64,000 bases of DNA from Pseudomonas cerasi (GTDB lineage: Bacteria; Pseudomonadota; Gammaproteobacteria; Pseudomonadales; Pseudomonadaceae): positions 2,699,001 through 2,763,000 of the forward strand of contig NZ_LT222319.1 of assembly GCF_900074915.1 (NCBI RefSeq). The letters are read 5' to 3'. Under the pieces are notes generated by a model. That model saw only the letters and a list, made by a program, of their open reading frames with translations, did not search any database and was not told where the DNA came from. Of this stretch, positions 1 to 10,650 are shown piece by piece. Every line of letters begins with the position of its first letter. Within the stretch, counting starts at the first letter, position 1. Position numbers and translations under genes: made by a program.

Positions 1-1130
1 GCATCGAACGGGCGGCGAGCCTGCCGACGATTGATGCCAGTGGCAGCGGCACGCATACGCGCACGCCGTCATCGACCTCGATGACCGGAAAGTCGTCGAT
101 CAGCCATGAGTACAGCGCGCAGCTGGGCTTGAGCAGCTATGAACTGGATGTGTTCGGGCGTATCCAGAACCTTCAGGACGAAGCGCTCGAGGATTACCTG
201 GCCTTGACCGAAACCCGGCGCAGCATGCAAATCAGCCTGATCGCCGAAGTGGCGACCGGCTGGCTGACCCTGGCCGCCGACAACCAGCTTCTGAAACTTG
301 CCGAAGATACGCTGGCCAGCCAGCAGAAAAGCTACGACCTGACCAAAAACAGTCATGCGCTGGGCGGTTCTTCGGGGCTGGAAGTGGCCCAGGCGCAGAC
401 AACGGTCGAATCGGCGAGGGGCGATGTGGCGCAATATAAAAGCCAGATTCTTCAGGACCGCAACGCCTTGCGCCTGCTGGTCGGCAGCGACCTGCCGGAG
501 GAGCTGCTGCCCAACGCCGACATGCAGTCGGTGGCGCAATTGGTGCAGGTGCCGGATGGCCTGCCTTCCAGCCTCCTGCAGCGTCGCCCGGACGTGCTAA
601 GTGCCGAACACACACTCAAAGCCGCGAACATTGATATCGGTGCCGCGCGTGCGGCGTTCTTCCCCAGTATCACCCTGACTGCCAGTGCAGGCTCTTCCAG
701 CACCAGCCTGTCAGGTCTGTTCAAGTCCGGAACCGGCGCGTGGAGCTTTGCGCCAAGTATCAGCGTGCCGATTTTCGACGGCGGCGCCAATCGGGCCACG
801 CTTGACTCGGCCAAGGTCGAGAACCAGATCCAGATTCAGACCTATCAGCAGACGATCCAGACCGCATTCAAGGAAGTGGCCGATGCCTTGGCGGTGCGCA
901 GCACGCTGGATGAGCGGCTTGCCGCGCAGCAGGCCTACACCGATGCCAGCCGCAGAAGCTACGAACTGGCCGACGCCCTATACCGCGGCGGATCGCAGAG
1001 TTATCTGGAGGCACTCGAGTCGCAACGCTCGCTGTACAGTGCCGAGCAGGACCTGATTTCCCTGCGCCTGACAGAGCAGAGCAACCGCGTCACGCTCTAC
1101 AAGGTCATGGGCGGCGGATGGAATCGGTGA
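1..1130 (+). CDS. OprM/NodT-family outer-membrane efflux channel (5' end outside window)
   Basis: Outer-membrane channel of a tripartite RND-type efflux pump, OprM/CusC family. The reading frame is open from the first bases of the window (RAASLPTIDASGSG...), so the N-terminus with signal peptide and lipobox lies upstream and the ATG at 81 is internal. Two repeated OEP regions are visible. The second carries the family hallmark RRPDVLSAE and the stretch AARAAFFPSITLTAS, then SISVPIFDGG and a long helical part with SYLEALESQRSLYSAEQ. It ends LYKVMGGGWNR, as OprM homologues do. The pump's periplasmic and inner-membrane partners would be expected upstream. Substrate cannot be inferred from this part. 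Confidence 0.93.
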   Translation, partial: IERAASLPTIDASGSGTHTRTPSSTSMTGKSSISHEYSAQLGLSSYELDVFGRIQNLQDEALEDYLALTETRRSMQISLIAEVATGWLTLAADNQLLKLAEDTLASQQKSYDLTKNSHALGGSSGLEVAQAQTTVESARGDVAQYKSQILQDRNALRLLVGSDLPEELLPNADMQSVAQLVQVPDGLPSSLLQRRPDVLSAEHTLKAANIDIGAARAAFFPSITLTASAGSSSTSLSGLFKSGTGAWSFAPSISVPIFDGGANRATLDSAKVENQIQIQTYQQTIQTAFKEVADALAVRSTLDERLAAQQAYTDASRRSYELADALYRGGSQSYLEALESQRSLYSAEQDLISLRLTEQSNRVTLYKVMGGGWNR

Positions 1131-1247
1131 TGGTTTTTTCCACTAGCCTTTGAATAATCGCCAGGCTTGAACGTTTTACCCTTGCCCACAGTGCGGCCAT
1201 TTGCAGGTTCGCACTGTGGTTTTGATCCTTCATGAACAGGAGTTCTC

Positions 1248-2987
1248 ATGAAACCCTCCCAGCCGAAGTACGCCCACGCCTTGTTGCTGCTGGTCACTTC
1301 ACTCAGCATTCAGACGCCGGCTCTGGCCCGTATGGCATCCTCGGCGACCGCCGACAACGTGGCCCGGCTTGCAGTGGTCAAACCGATCAGCAGTTGTGCT
1401 GCACTGAGCAGCGTGGAACTCAGTGACATCGGCGGGCAGGGCAGTCGTGTGCTGGCGGCCAGTGAATCGACGCGTGACGGTGTTGCGGTGTGTGCGGTGG
1501 AAGGCCAACTGGCGCCGGAGATCAATTTCAGGCTTGAGCTGCCAACCGGGACTTGGGAGCAGCGCTACCTGCAAGTCGGCTGCGGCGGATTGTGCGGCAA
1601 CGTCAACTCGACCGTGCGTGCCGCTGATGGCTGCACATCCCTGAATGCCGGCGCCTTTGCGGTGGCTTCCACTGACATGGGCCATCAGGCGGCAGACGAG
1701 CATTTTGGTGATGACCCGCAAAAACGCGCCGATTTTGCCCATCGTGGTGTGCACCTCACTGCGCTGGCCTCGAAGAAACTGATCGCCGCGTTCTATGGTC
1801 GCAAAGCAGAATACGCCTACTTCAGTGGATGCTCGGACGGCGGTCGCGAGGCGTTGATCGAAGCACAGCGTTACCCGGACGATTTCGACGGCATCATTGC
1901 CGGAGCCCCGGCGCTCAACTTTCAAGTGCAGAAAACCCTGTATCACGGCTGGATGGCGCGCTCCAACCGAGGGGCAGACGGCAAGCCTATCCTGCTCGCC
2001 TCACGACTGCCGTTGCTGCACAAGGCCGTACTTGACCAATGCGATGTGCTGGACGGACAGATTGACGGCCTGATAGCGGATCCGCGTATCTGCCACTTCG
2101 ATCCCGCCGCGCTGCAATGCAAGGCGTCGGCTGACCCCGCCACGTGCCTGAGCGCAGAGGAGGTGGCCACGGTCAGACGCTTTTACGAAGGTCCGAAAGA
2201 CGCTGCCAGTGGTGAGCGACTGACCCTGGGCGGCCCGCAGCCGGGTTCGGAATTGGCTTGGGCCGGCGTGTTCGTGCCGGTTAGCGCCGATCAGACGGTA
2301 TACAGTGAAAAGGCCGCGCTGGAGGCTATTCGCAACGTCGTGTTTGAGAAGAACCCACCGGCAAGTTTCGATTTGAATGCGCTGAACTTCGACGAGAAAA
2401 CCTTTGATCAACTGCGCCCGTTGCATGCGCTGTACGACTCCACCAACCCCGATCTCTCGCCATTCGCCAGCCACGGCGGCAAGCTGATCCTGTGGCACGG
2501 CTGGGCCGACCCGAACGTCTCACCGCTCAACACCCTGGCGTACCACGAGGCGCTTGAAGCACAGATGGGCAAGAGCCGCACCGAGGCATTCTCGAGGCTG
2601 TACATGCTGCCCGGCGTTTATCACTGCGGCGGCGGGGAAGGGCCAAGCCTGGTCGATCTGCTGACGCCGATCATGGCCTGGGTCGAAAAAAGCCGGGCCC
2701 CGGACGCCATCGTTGTCCGACAGGCAGGCCCCGAAAAGGCCGGCAACAGGCAGAGGCCGCTGGCACAGTCGCTGCCGGCGTCCATGGTCAAGGAAAACGT
2801 GGGCAATCGCGGGCCTACCCGCAAGGTCTTCCCGTACCCGTTCATGGCCGAGTACGACCACAAGGGCTACGCGAAAAACGCAAACAGCTACCAGCGCGCC
2901 CAGCCGCTGACCACGGAAAAAACACCACAATGGATGGGCAGCGGGTTCTTCAAACCGTATACGCCTCTGGAACGTCAGGCGCAGTAG
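1248..2987 (+). CDS. Secreted tannase/feruloyl esterase family hydrolase
   Basis: Alpha/beta hydrolase of the tannase/feruloyl esterase family, expected to hydrolyse gallate or hydroxycinnamate esters outside the cytoplasm. The start is set by AGGAG seven bases before the ATG. Residues 1-27 form a signal peptide ending TPALA. The nucleophile is in GCSDGG (Ser196 next to Cys195), with Asp421 in HGWADPN and His459 followed by Cys460 in YHCGGG. That is the CS-D-HC arrangement of the family, in which the two cysteines bond next to the triad. The length (579 aa) is normal. It stands alone here. A link to the ferulate operon 45 kb away (this enzyme would release ferulate from plant esters) is plausible but inferred. 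Confidence 0.93.
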   Translation: MKPSQPKYAHALLLLVTSLSIQTPALARMASSATADNVARLAVVKPISSCAALSSVELSDIGGQGSRVLAASESTRDGVAVCAVEGQLAPEINFRLELPTGTWEQRYLQVGCGGLCGNVNSTVRAADGCTSLNAGAFAVASTDMGHQAADEHFGDDPQKRADFAHRGVHLTALASKKLIAAFYGRKAEYAYFSGCSDGGREALIEAQRYPDDFDGIIAGAPALNFQVQKTLYHGWMARSNRGADGKPILLASRLPLLHKAVLDQCDVLDGQIDGLIADPRICHFDPAALQCKASADPATCLSAEEVATVRRFYEGPKDAASGERLTLGGPQPGSELAWAGVFVPVSADQTVYSEKAALEAIRNVVFEKNPPASFDLNALNFDEKTFDQLRPLHALYDSTNPDLSPFASHGGKLILWHGWADPNVSPLNTLAYHEALEAQMGKSRTEAFSRLYMLPGVYHCGGGEGPSLVDLLTPIMAWVEKSRAPDAIVVRQAGPEKAGNRQRPLAQSLPASMVKENVGNRGPTRKVFPYPFMAEYDHKGYAKNANSYQRAQPLTTEKTPQWMGSGFFKPYTPLERQAQ

Positions 2988-3187
2988 CGGTTGCCCCGGT
3001 ACAGTGTGGGCGAATTATTTTCTCCTCGTTCTTGACATGGCATGCGAACCAGTACAGAATTGCGTCCATTCCTGAGCGAGGAATTGAAAAAAACCCTTTA
3101 GATTCAATGGGTTGGAAGCCAAAGAAATACAGGTTTCCCGCGAAATCAAAACACGTTTGATGTTCAAGTGAAGCATCTTTCGTTTGA

Positions 3188-3261
3188 GGCCGAGTAGCAA
3201 AATGGTTATGCAGCGGATTGCAAATCCGCCTACGCCGGTTCGATTCCGACCTCGGCCTCCA
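3188..3261 (+). tRNA. tRNA-Cys (GCA)
   Basis: A 74-nt cloverleaf including encoded CCA. The acceptor stem GGCCGAG pairs with CTCGGCC, the anticodon stem-loop CGGATTGCAAATCCG presents GCA, and the T loop is GGTTCGATTCC. A rho-independent terminator follows within 15 bases. The 3' half recurs imperfectly about 610 bp downstream. Confidence 0.97.
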
Positions 3262-3271
3262 CTATTCAAAG

Positions 3272-3301
3272 CCCCGCAGATTAACGTCTGCGGGGTTTTT
3301 T
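3272..3301 (+). terminator. Rho-independent terminator after tRNA-Cys
   Basis: CCCCGCAGA, a 6-nt spacer and TCTGCGGGG form a 9-bp stem followed by six T residues. The stem-loop is duplicated at 3886-3914. Confidence 0.9.
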
Positions 3302-3455
3302 ATTGGGCGCAGATTTGTATTTTTTCCATCTGATCAGGACAACTCCGGGACACTGAAATCATTCATAGGCACCGCGCTCAGCCAGCAAACAAAAGGGCTG
3401 GCTCATACACGATTGGAAAGTGGCGTGAGTTGCTTGAGTGGTCTATTAATTTCAT

Positions 3456-3806
3456 GTGTGTCTTAACGAGGGCTCAGCCTTGGTCGGTAGAATTTCTGAT
3501 TCCGAACTTCATGAAATGCGGATTCGCAAGTTGCAGAACGACATCGCCGACTCAGAGCGCCTCGGGATGCCGGTGAAATTCATGCACCTGTCCGCGTTGA
3601 CATCCACCAGTCGGGAGCATCATATCGAACGACATGGCGAGTTGTTCACGGGGCAGCAGATGCTCGATTGGTGGGCGGAAGGGGATAATCGGGTGCGCTG
3701 TCGATGCGCATGCACCCCGATACTTCTGGACAGGCAGGGAAGGCCAATGACGCCTGACCTGATAGCCAATGCCAAAATGGAGTTGAAGAACTTCAAGGAT
3801 TCCTGA
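3456..3806 (+). CDS. Small protein resembling the C-terminus of phage Mu F-type head proteins
   Basis: Up to 116 aa. The GTG at 3456 is an upper limit; a TTG at 3480 has GAGGG upstream and may be the real start. The segment REHHIERHGELFTGQQMLDW followed by RCRCACTPILLDRQGRP resembles the C-terminal part of Mu gpF / minor head proteins, where a histidine-rich start is followed by a CRC motif. No full head-protein domain fits in this length, so it is a fragment or a free-standing relative. It lies between tRNA-Cys and an imperfect copy of the tRNA 3' end, which supports an origin in an integrated element. No function is claimed. Confidence 0.5.
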   Translation: MCLNEGSALVGRISDSELHEMRIRKLQNDIADSERLGMPVKFMHLSALTSTSREHHIERHGELFTGQQMLDWWAEGDNRVRCRCACTPILLDRQGRPMTPDLIANAKMELKNFKDS

Positions 3807-3849
3807 GCTTTCGTTTGATGCTTTTTGCGCAATTGAGGCGTTTCTGCAG

Positions 3850-3921
3850 ATCCGATTCCCACCTGTGCTCCCACCATTCAAAACGCCGCAGATTAACGTC
3901 TGCGGGTTTTTTATCGGGCGC
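3850..3921 (+). repeat. Imperfect direct repeat of the tRNA-Cys 3' end plus terminator
   Basis: This stretch matches roughly 3239-3311: the T-arm and acceptor end (CGATTCC.ACCT..GC..CC), the ATTCAAA spacer, the whole GCAGATTAACGTCTGCGG hairpin, the T run and GGGCGC. The tRNA part is degenerate, so it cannot be a working tRNA, but the hairpin still works as a terminator. The arrangement is what a tRNA-targeted integration leaves behind (attL/attR). Confidence 0.75.
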
Positions 3922-3958
3922 GATGAAAGTGATGGGTTCCGAAAGCCGAGCTCAGCCG

Positions 3959-4336
3959 CTATTTAAAGCGGCTTGCGTTGATATAACCGTATTGGTTTTG
4001 CTGATAAATCGTGTAAGGCAGGAGCAATGTATCGACGATGCCTGATAAGCCCATGTCCAGTAAAACCCACTCGGGCGCATTGGTCTTCTGATAAGCGCTA
4101 CTCTGTTTGGGCTCGGCGTTCAGTTCACAGAAATCGAGCATGACCCCGCTGTAAACGCGCGGAATGGAGGAGCAATTTGATTTCCAGTCAGTGAGCTTTT
4201 CACCTGCGACGGAATCGGGTCTGAACGTAGTGTTGATCGTTCCGCACCCCGTCAAGGCAAGTGCCAGCAGTAGCATGCCATGGGTTTTCAGATGAAACCT
4301 GCCTGACGGTTTTTGCTTTACGAAACTCGGCTTCAT
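3959..4336 (-). CDS. YceK/YidQ-family (DUF1375) lipoprotein
   Basis: Small predicted lipoprotein of 125 aa. The start at 4336 is chosen because AAGGAGCG stands just upstream; the longer open frame to 4501 lacks such a site. The N-terminus is basic, followed by a hydrophobic run and the lipobox LALTGC. The mature part contains RVYSGVMLDF and a C-terminal segment, SGIVDTLLLPYTIY, that is typical of the YceK family (Y-x-G-V near the start, D-T-L-L-L-P-x-T near the end). Function of the family is not established. Monocistronic, facing away from the neighbouring isochorismatase gene. Confidence 0.78.
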   Translation of the reverse strand: MKPSFVKQKPSGRFHLKTHGMLLLALALTGCGTINTTFRPDSVAGEKLTDWKSNCSSIPRVYSGVMLDFCELNAEPKQSSAYQKTNAPEWVLLDMGLSGIVDTLLLPYTIYQQNQYGYINASRFK

Positions 4337-4927
4337 AATAACGCTCCTTGTATTTTCGATGCGTTTAGGACAGCAACTCAGTCGCGCGAGGCACATACTC
4401 TGCACTGCCGCGTGACCGGTGCGCAGTTCTTCCATACAGATGCCCTGAAGACATACAGCACGATTATTGCTTGGCAAGGCTATCCAGCCTGTCAGGCTCA
4501 ATCGAGGTAAGTCCCATGAGCAAACCCCTTGTCCGCTGGCCGATCATTCCGCGCAGAACGGCGGTCATCGTTGTAGACATGCAAAAGGTCTTTTGTGAGC
4601 CCACCGGGGCGTTGTACGTAAAAAGTACTGCGGGCATCGTCCAGCCCATTCAGATGCTGCTGCAAACCGCACGGGCTGCGCAGGTGACGGTGGTTTATCT
4701 TCGCCATATCGTGCGCGGCGATGGTTCTGATACCGGGCGTATGCGTGATCTTTATCCGAATGTGGACCAGATACTGGCACGGCATGATCCGGACGTTGAG
4801 GTCATCGAAGCGCTAGCGCCTCGGTCGGGTGATGTGATTGTCTGTCACCGCCACTGTAAAAATGACCCCCTAACGCCAACCTAGAATTGACCCCCCTGGG
4901 TAAAACTGGCGGCTTTGAGCTGCCAAT

Positions 4928-6756
<1,829 letters not shown>

Positions 6757-7196
6757 GTTGGCGATTTAGCACGGAAGGGGGTCACTTTTTAGTTGGCGTT
6801 GACAATTGTCGACAAGCTGTTTTACAGCGGCTTTCATAACACGGACCTGGACACCGTGCTGCGTGCGCGGGATGTAGACACCATCATCGTCTGCGGTACG
6901 GTCACCAATGTGTGTTGTGAAACCACGATCAGGGACGGGGTGCATCGAGAATACAAAGTCATCGCCCTGAGCGACGCCAACGCTGCAATGGACTACCCGG
7001 ATGTCGGGTTCGGCGCTGTTTCAGCCGAAGAGGTACAGCGAATATCGCTGACGACGATTGCCTATGAGTTTGGCGAAGTGACAACGACTGCCGACGTCAT
7101 CCAGCGCATTGAAAGCGCCTGAAAACAGCGGGTCGAATGTGCGCAATTCTGGCCCGTTTTTCAGATCTGTGCATTCGAACCATGCGTTCTGTTTCA

Positions 7197-7222
7197 GACC
7201 GTTTGATCCGGTTTTAACGGTC
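7197..7222. other. Inverted repeat upstream of the 2OG oxygenase
   Basis: GACCGTT and AACGGTC form a perfect 7-bp inverted repeat with a 12-nt spacer, 126 bp before the oxygenase start. No T run follows, so an operator is more likely than a terminator. No regulator gene is adjacent. Confidence 0.35.
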
Positions 7223-7348
7223 GAACCAGCTAACTGCTTGTATGAGCGATGAATTCTTCCAGTGGCATGCTTTCTGCCCTTGCCTCGCTGACCTTCACCC
7301 TTGTTGGTGAGCCTTTCCAGCAGCGTGTCAGCGAGAGGAAACAGCCGT

Positions 7349-8362
7349 ATGACTCTGCAATATGTGCCCATTATCAACCTGGCCCCCTATTTCTCAGAAG
7401 ACCCGGACGGTAAGGCTGCCGTAGCCAAGGCAGTCAATCAGGCGTGCAGGGACATCGGGTTTCTGGTCATTACCGAGCATCAGATTCCCGGAGAGCTTAT
7501 CGACAGGGTCTCGCGTTTGACCCGCCGATTCTTTGATTTGCCGCTGTCGGAAAAGCGCAAGGTAGATCGGCCCAGCCCGGAGATGGTGCGGGGTTACAGT
7601 GCGGTGGCCGAGGAGAGCCTTTCCTATTCTCTGGAGGAAAGTGCGCCGGGGGATCTCAAGGAGTCTTTCTCAATCGGGCCGAGCGATGTGCCGGATGAAG
7701 ATTATTATCACAATGCCCAGGCCGGCTCGCACTTCGCACCGAATGTCTGGCCTGCGCAAAACCTGCTGCCCGGATTCAAGGAGGCTTATCAGGCCTATTT
7801 CGATGCCATGAGCGAATTGGCTCAATCGCTGATGCGCCTGTTTGCCCTGGCATTGGAGCTGGATGAATGTTTTTTCGATGACAAGATCGACCGGCATATC
7901 AGCATGTTCCGCAGCCTGAGTTATCCGGATATCAAGACCGAAGTCGAGGCTGGTCAATTACGCGCGAGTGCGCATACCGACTACGGCAGCCTGACCATCG
8001 TGCGCCCCGATAACGCGCTGGGCGGCTTGCAAGTACGTAATCGTCAAGGCGAGTGGGTCGATGTGCCGTATGTCGAGAATGGTTTTGTGGTCAACATTGG
8101 CGACCTGATGATGCAGTGGACCAACGACCAGTGGATTTCCACGCTGCATCGAGTGGTCAACCCGCCGATGACCAGCGAGCAGGACAACCGTCGACAGTCT
8201 CTGGTGTTCTTCCATCAACCCAACTACGACACGTTAATTCAATGCCTGCCAGGCTGCCTGCAGTCTGGCGCCACGCCTCGGCATGCGCCGGTGACATCAG
8301 GCGATCATTTGCTGTCCAAGTTCGTCAAGCAGACCACTTTTGGCGGCAGCAAGGTGGCCTGA
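7349..8362 (+). CDS. 2-oxoglutarate/Fe(II)-dependent oxygenase, isopenicillin N synthase family
   Basis: Cytoplasmic non-haem iron oxygenase of 337 aa. The ATG at 7349 is preferred to an upstream in-frame codon because GAGAGGAAA precedes it. The N-terminal DIOX_N region begins VPIINLAPYF. The metal triad is His209 and Asp211 (HTDYGSL) plus His267 (HRVVNP). Arg282 and Ser284 (RQS) are placed to hold 2-oxoglutarate. The architecture resembles IPNS, gibberellin oxidases and the ethylene-forming enzyme, but substrate cannot be read from sequence. It is followed two bases later by a VOC-family gene, which suggests an operon. Confidence 0.9.
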   Translation: MTLQYVPIINLAPYFSEDPDGKAAVAKAVNQACRDIGFLVITEHQIPGELIDRVSRLTRRFFDLPLSEKRKVDRPSPEMVRGYSAVAEESLSYSLEESAPGDLKESFSIGPSDVPDEDYYHNAQAGSHFAPNVWPAQNLLPGFKEAYQAYFDAMSELAQSLMRLFALALELDECFFDDKIDRHISMFRSLSYPDIKTEVEAGQLRASAHTDYGSLTIVRPDNALGGLQVRNRQGEWVDVPYVENGFVVNIGDLMMQWTNDQWISTLHRVVNPPMTSEQDNRRQSLVFFHQPNYDTLIQCLPGCLQSGATPRHAPVTSGDHLLSKFVKQTTFGGSKVA

Positions 8363-8363
8363 T

Positions 8364-8750
8364 ATGAACTCACTGTCTTACGTCAACGTGTTCGCGCAGG
8401 ACATCGTCCGCCTGAGCACGTTCTACTCGAACCTGTTCGGCTTTCGCGAAATCGAGGCCATCAGGTCACCAATCTTTCGCGGGCTGGATACCGGCAAGTC
8501 CTGCATTGGTTTCAACGCACTGGATGCGTACGAGCTGCTTGGCCTGGAAGCATTTGCAGGCAGCACGGGGTGTAGGTTTTTGCTGAACATCGACGTGTCC
8601 GACCAAGCAGAGGTGGACCGACTGGTGCCGCTGGCAGTGGCGCAGGGCGCGAAACTGATCAAGGAACCGTACCTGACCTATTACAACTGGTATCAGGCCG
8701 TGCTGCTGGACCCTGAGCAGAACGTCTTTCGCATAAACGTGATGCTCTGA
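8364..8750 (+). CDS. VOC-family (glyoxalase/dioxygenase fold) protein
   Basis: 128 aa with the paired beta-alpha-beta-beta-beta layout of vicinal-oxygen-chelate proteins. It starts LSYVNVFAQDIVRLSTFYSN, has the FGFREIEAI element, and ends AVLLDPEQNVFRINVM. The classical first metal His position is replaced by Asn (YVNVF), so a standard glyoxalase I or dioxygenase metal site is not complete; the protein may bind rather than transform its ligand. The start directly follows the oxygenase stop. Confidence 0.82.
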   Translation: MNSLSYVNVFAQDIVRLSTFYSNLFGFREIEAIRSPIFRGLDTGKSCIGFNALDAYELLGLEAFAGSTGCRFLLNIDVSDQAEVDRLVPLAVAQGAKLIKEPYLTYYNWYQAVLLDPEQNVFRINVML

Positions 8751-8923
8751 AACGCTGCTGCCGAGTATGGAGTGGCGAGCGGGCCGGCTTGGTTAGCTTC
8801 CCGCACCCTTGGTTCAGGGTTTTACGGAAAAATCTACTCGCTGAACTGCTAGCTATTCCGTTCATGAAAGCAGGTCTTCAATTGTGCAACAGGCAAAGGA
8901 TGCCTGATTCAATAATTGAGGAT

Positions 8924-9658
8924 ATGGACATGAGTACATCTGATAGCGCACAACCCAGACACGGTATGGTAACCAGTCCCGAATCCCGTGGTTCTTATGC
9001 CATATCCAAAGGGCTGTTGCTGGAGTGGGAGGTGGTCGCTATGGAAGGAGGCAAAAACTTTCCAGACGAGACATTTGGTCTTGCGCACGACTTCCCTGGC
9101 GTCGATGAGCCTATTAATCTCGATCCGCCTGCGCCAGCGCCGCCGCTTGCCAACCCTCCACCAGACGGACTCATACTGAGCGGGGGGCAAGATGATCGGC
9201 GTAAATGCTTGAACCTGACGGATGTCGGGATCATTGAGGAAATAACGCAAAAAGGTCATGGTACGGCTGAAAAGTGGCCTCGGTTGAGCGTTGCGGGTGG
9301 AGACGAGTTTGAAGTTAGATGGGCGTACCATGCCGTACATGTCACACGCGGCTACCGGTGGTTTATTACCAAAGACGGCTGGGATGAAAGCAAACCCATT
9401 AGCCGGGAGGCCTTCCAGGGAAAGAACTACGTCAGTGATAACCACTTCAAAGCGGACGGTCAAGACGGGTTGATGTGGAGCGATATCTCGCCGTTGAGTC
9501 CTTTTGATAAACACCGGGATGAGCTTCAGCCCGCAGAGATTACAAAAGCAACATTACCCAGCGATAAACACGGACATCATGTCATTCTTCTTGCTTGGAT
9601 CGTCGCCGAAACCGATAAAGCATTTTATCAGGCGTTTGATGTTGATTTTGGTGAGTAA
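8924..9658 (+). CDS. AA10 (LPMO/chitin-binding CBP21-like) protein without signal peptide
   Basis: About 244 aa; the ATGs at 8924 and 8930 are both possible, with GAGG just upstream. The fold markers of auxiliary activity family 10 are present: HGMVTSPESRG near the start (His13), the motif around His139 (AVHVT, then YRWFITKDGWD), and a C-terminal HHVILLAWIVAETDKAFYQA. In true LPMOs the first His is residue 1 of the mature secreted enzyme. Here it follows twelve residues that are not a signal peptide, so a copper histidine brace requires some other processing. Hence it is either a cytoplasmic relative, a non-classically exported protein, or not an oxygenase. No neighbours suggest a role. Confidence 0.78.
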   Translation: MDMSTSDSAQPRHGMVTSPESRGSYAISKGLLLEWEVVAMEGGKNFPDETFGLAHDFPGVDEPINLDPPAPAPPLANPPPDGLILSGGQDDRRKCLNLTDVGIIEEITQKGHGTAEKWPRLSVAGGDEFEVRWAYHAVHVTRGYRWFITKDGWDESKPISREAFQGKNYVSDNHFKADGQDGLMWSDISPLSPFDKHRDELQPAEITKATLPSDKHGHHVILLAWIVAETDKAFYQAFDVDFGE

Positions 9659-9841
9659 GGCTCATTCGGTCAGCAGTGCAAGCTCTGCGCCTTGATGACT
9701 CCTGGATCCGCTCTGTTTAAGATGTGGCCGCGTTCGGAGAGTGAGGCGACGGATGTGAAGGGTAGGGTGCAAGCGTCCAGCGACGTATTACCCCCGCTTA
9801 TACTACAAGGCCTGCGCAGAGAAGAAATTGATGATCAGAAG

Positions 9842-9868
9842 GCCCGGCCTCAGCGCCGGGCTTTTTTT
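9842..9868 (+). terminator. Rho-independent terminator
   Basis: GCCCGGC and GCCGGGC flank a short loop and are followed by seven T residues. It separates the AA10-like gene from the small membrane protein. The stretch between 9659 and 9841 holds nothing else I recognise. Confidence 0.85.
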
Positions 9869-9920
9869 GCATCATGAAAAGGCTTAAAACAACCCACGTT
9901 TTTTATGTGGAGTTTCCAGT

Positions 9921-10109
9921 GTGGGTCGACTTTTAGAACGATTGCTTGCCCTTGCCTTGTTTATGCCGCTGATGTTCGCAGGTGCGTGGCTGGTGTTCGA
10001 GATTCCTGGACTAGATCACGACACACGGACAATATTTTTCCTTGGCTGGATGATCGCGATGGCATTTGTTGTCGATCGAATCTGCACAAGTGTATTCAGG
10101 GAAAAGTAG
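9921..10109 (+). CDS. Small hydrophobic membrane protein, unknown function
   Basis: 62 aa starting at a GTG after TGTGGAG. There are two hydrophobic segments, LLALALFMPLMFAGAWLVF and IFFLGWMIAMAFVV, separated by a short polar turn, and a basic C-terminus. This fits a two-pass inner-membrane protein with both ends inside. I do not recognise a family. A longer overlapping frame across this region is rejected because it runs through the tRNA-Leu gene. Confidence 0.5.
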   Translation: MGRLLERLLALALFMPLMFAGAWLVFEIPGLDHDTRTIFFLGWMIAMAFVVDRICTSVFREK

Positions 10110-10353
10110 ACATTAGAGCCGGGATCTACATGACCGTGCCTGGTATCTGCTATTGCCTCGAAATCTCGCTGAATGGAACCACGGTGGCGATGAACTTTTT
10201 TGGCGTACTTGACGTACGTGGAGTGACCCCTAATCGCGGTGAGGGCGTGCAGTGCTTGAGTGCTTCAGATTTGGAGAGTGGTGTTCGTCGGCAGAGCGCC
10301 GGAAAAGGAGTTTTTTGGAGTTGCGGACCACGACTATTTTTCCGCACCAAAAC

Positions 10354-10390
10354 AAAAAGGGCCTACCCAGCAAAATGCCCAGTAAGCCCT
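10354..10390 (-). terminator. Terminator of tRNA-Leu
   Basis: On the minus strand AGGGCTTACTGGGC pairs imperfectly with a downstream GGGTAGGCCCT and ends in five T residues, about ten bases after the tRNA 3' end. The 240 bases before it (10110-10353) contain no gene I can support. Confidence 0.7.
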
Positions 10391-10399
10391 TCATATATG

Positions 10400-10485
10400 T
10401 GGTGCCCCGAGCCGGGGTCGAACCGGCACGTCCAAAGGACGAGGGATTTTAAGTCCCTTGCGTCTACCAATTTCGCCATCGGGGC
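10400..10485 (-). tRNA. tRNA-Leu (TAA)
   Basis: An 86-nt class II tRNA with encoded CCA. GCCCCGA pairs with TCGGGGC; the anticodon loop reads CTTAAAA, giving anticodon TAA. A long variable arm (CGTCCTTTGGACG) precedes the T arm GCCGGTTCGACCCCGGC. Confidence 0.96.
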
Positions 10486-10650
10486 GGTAGCGCCAAGAGC
10501 AGGGAATATATACACCCGGCCCCCATGAAGCAAGCTTGAAAGCGTCTCAAAGGGTGCAAGACGCTGCTTTTTTGTCTGTCAGAAATGCTTGGCAAATCAT
10601 GAGGCTACGAAATTTTATTGCAGCAAAGGCTGATGCCGTGGTCGGGCGGC

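Noticed and set aside
7349..8362. Ethylene-forming enzyme (Efe)
   Set aside because: The oxygenase fold and metal ligands are shared by the whole family; I see no sequence feature specific to Efe, so only the family name is given.
9905..10528. 207-residue open frame across the small membrane gene and tRNA-Leu
   Set aside because: It reads through a tRNA gene on the other strand and has no recognisable protein character.
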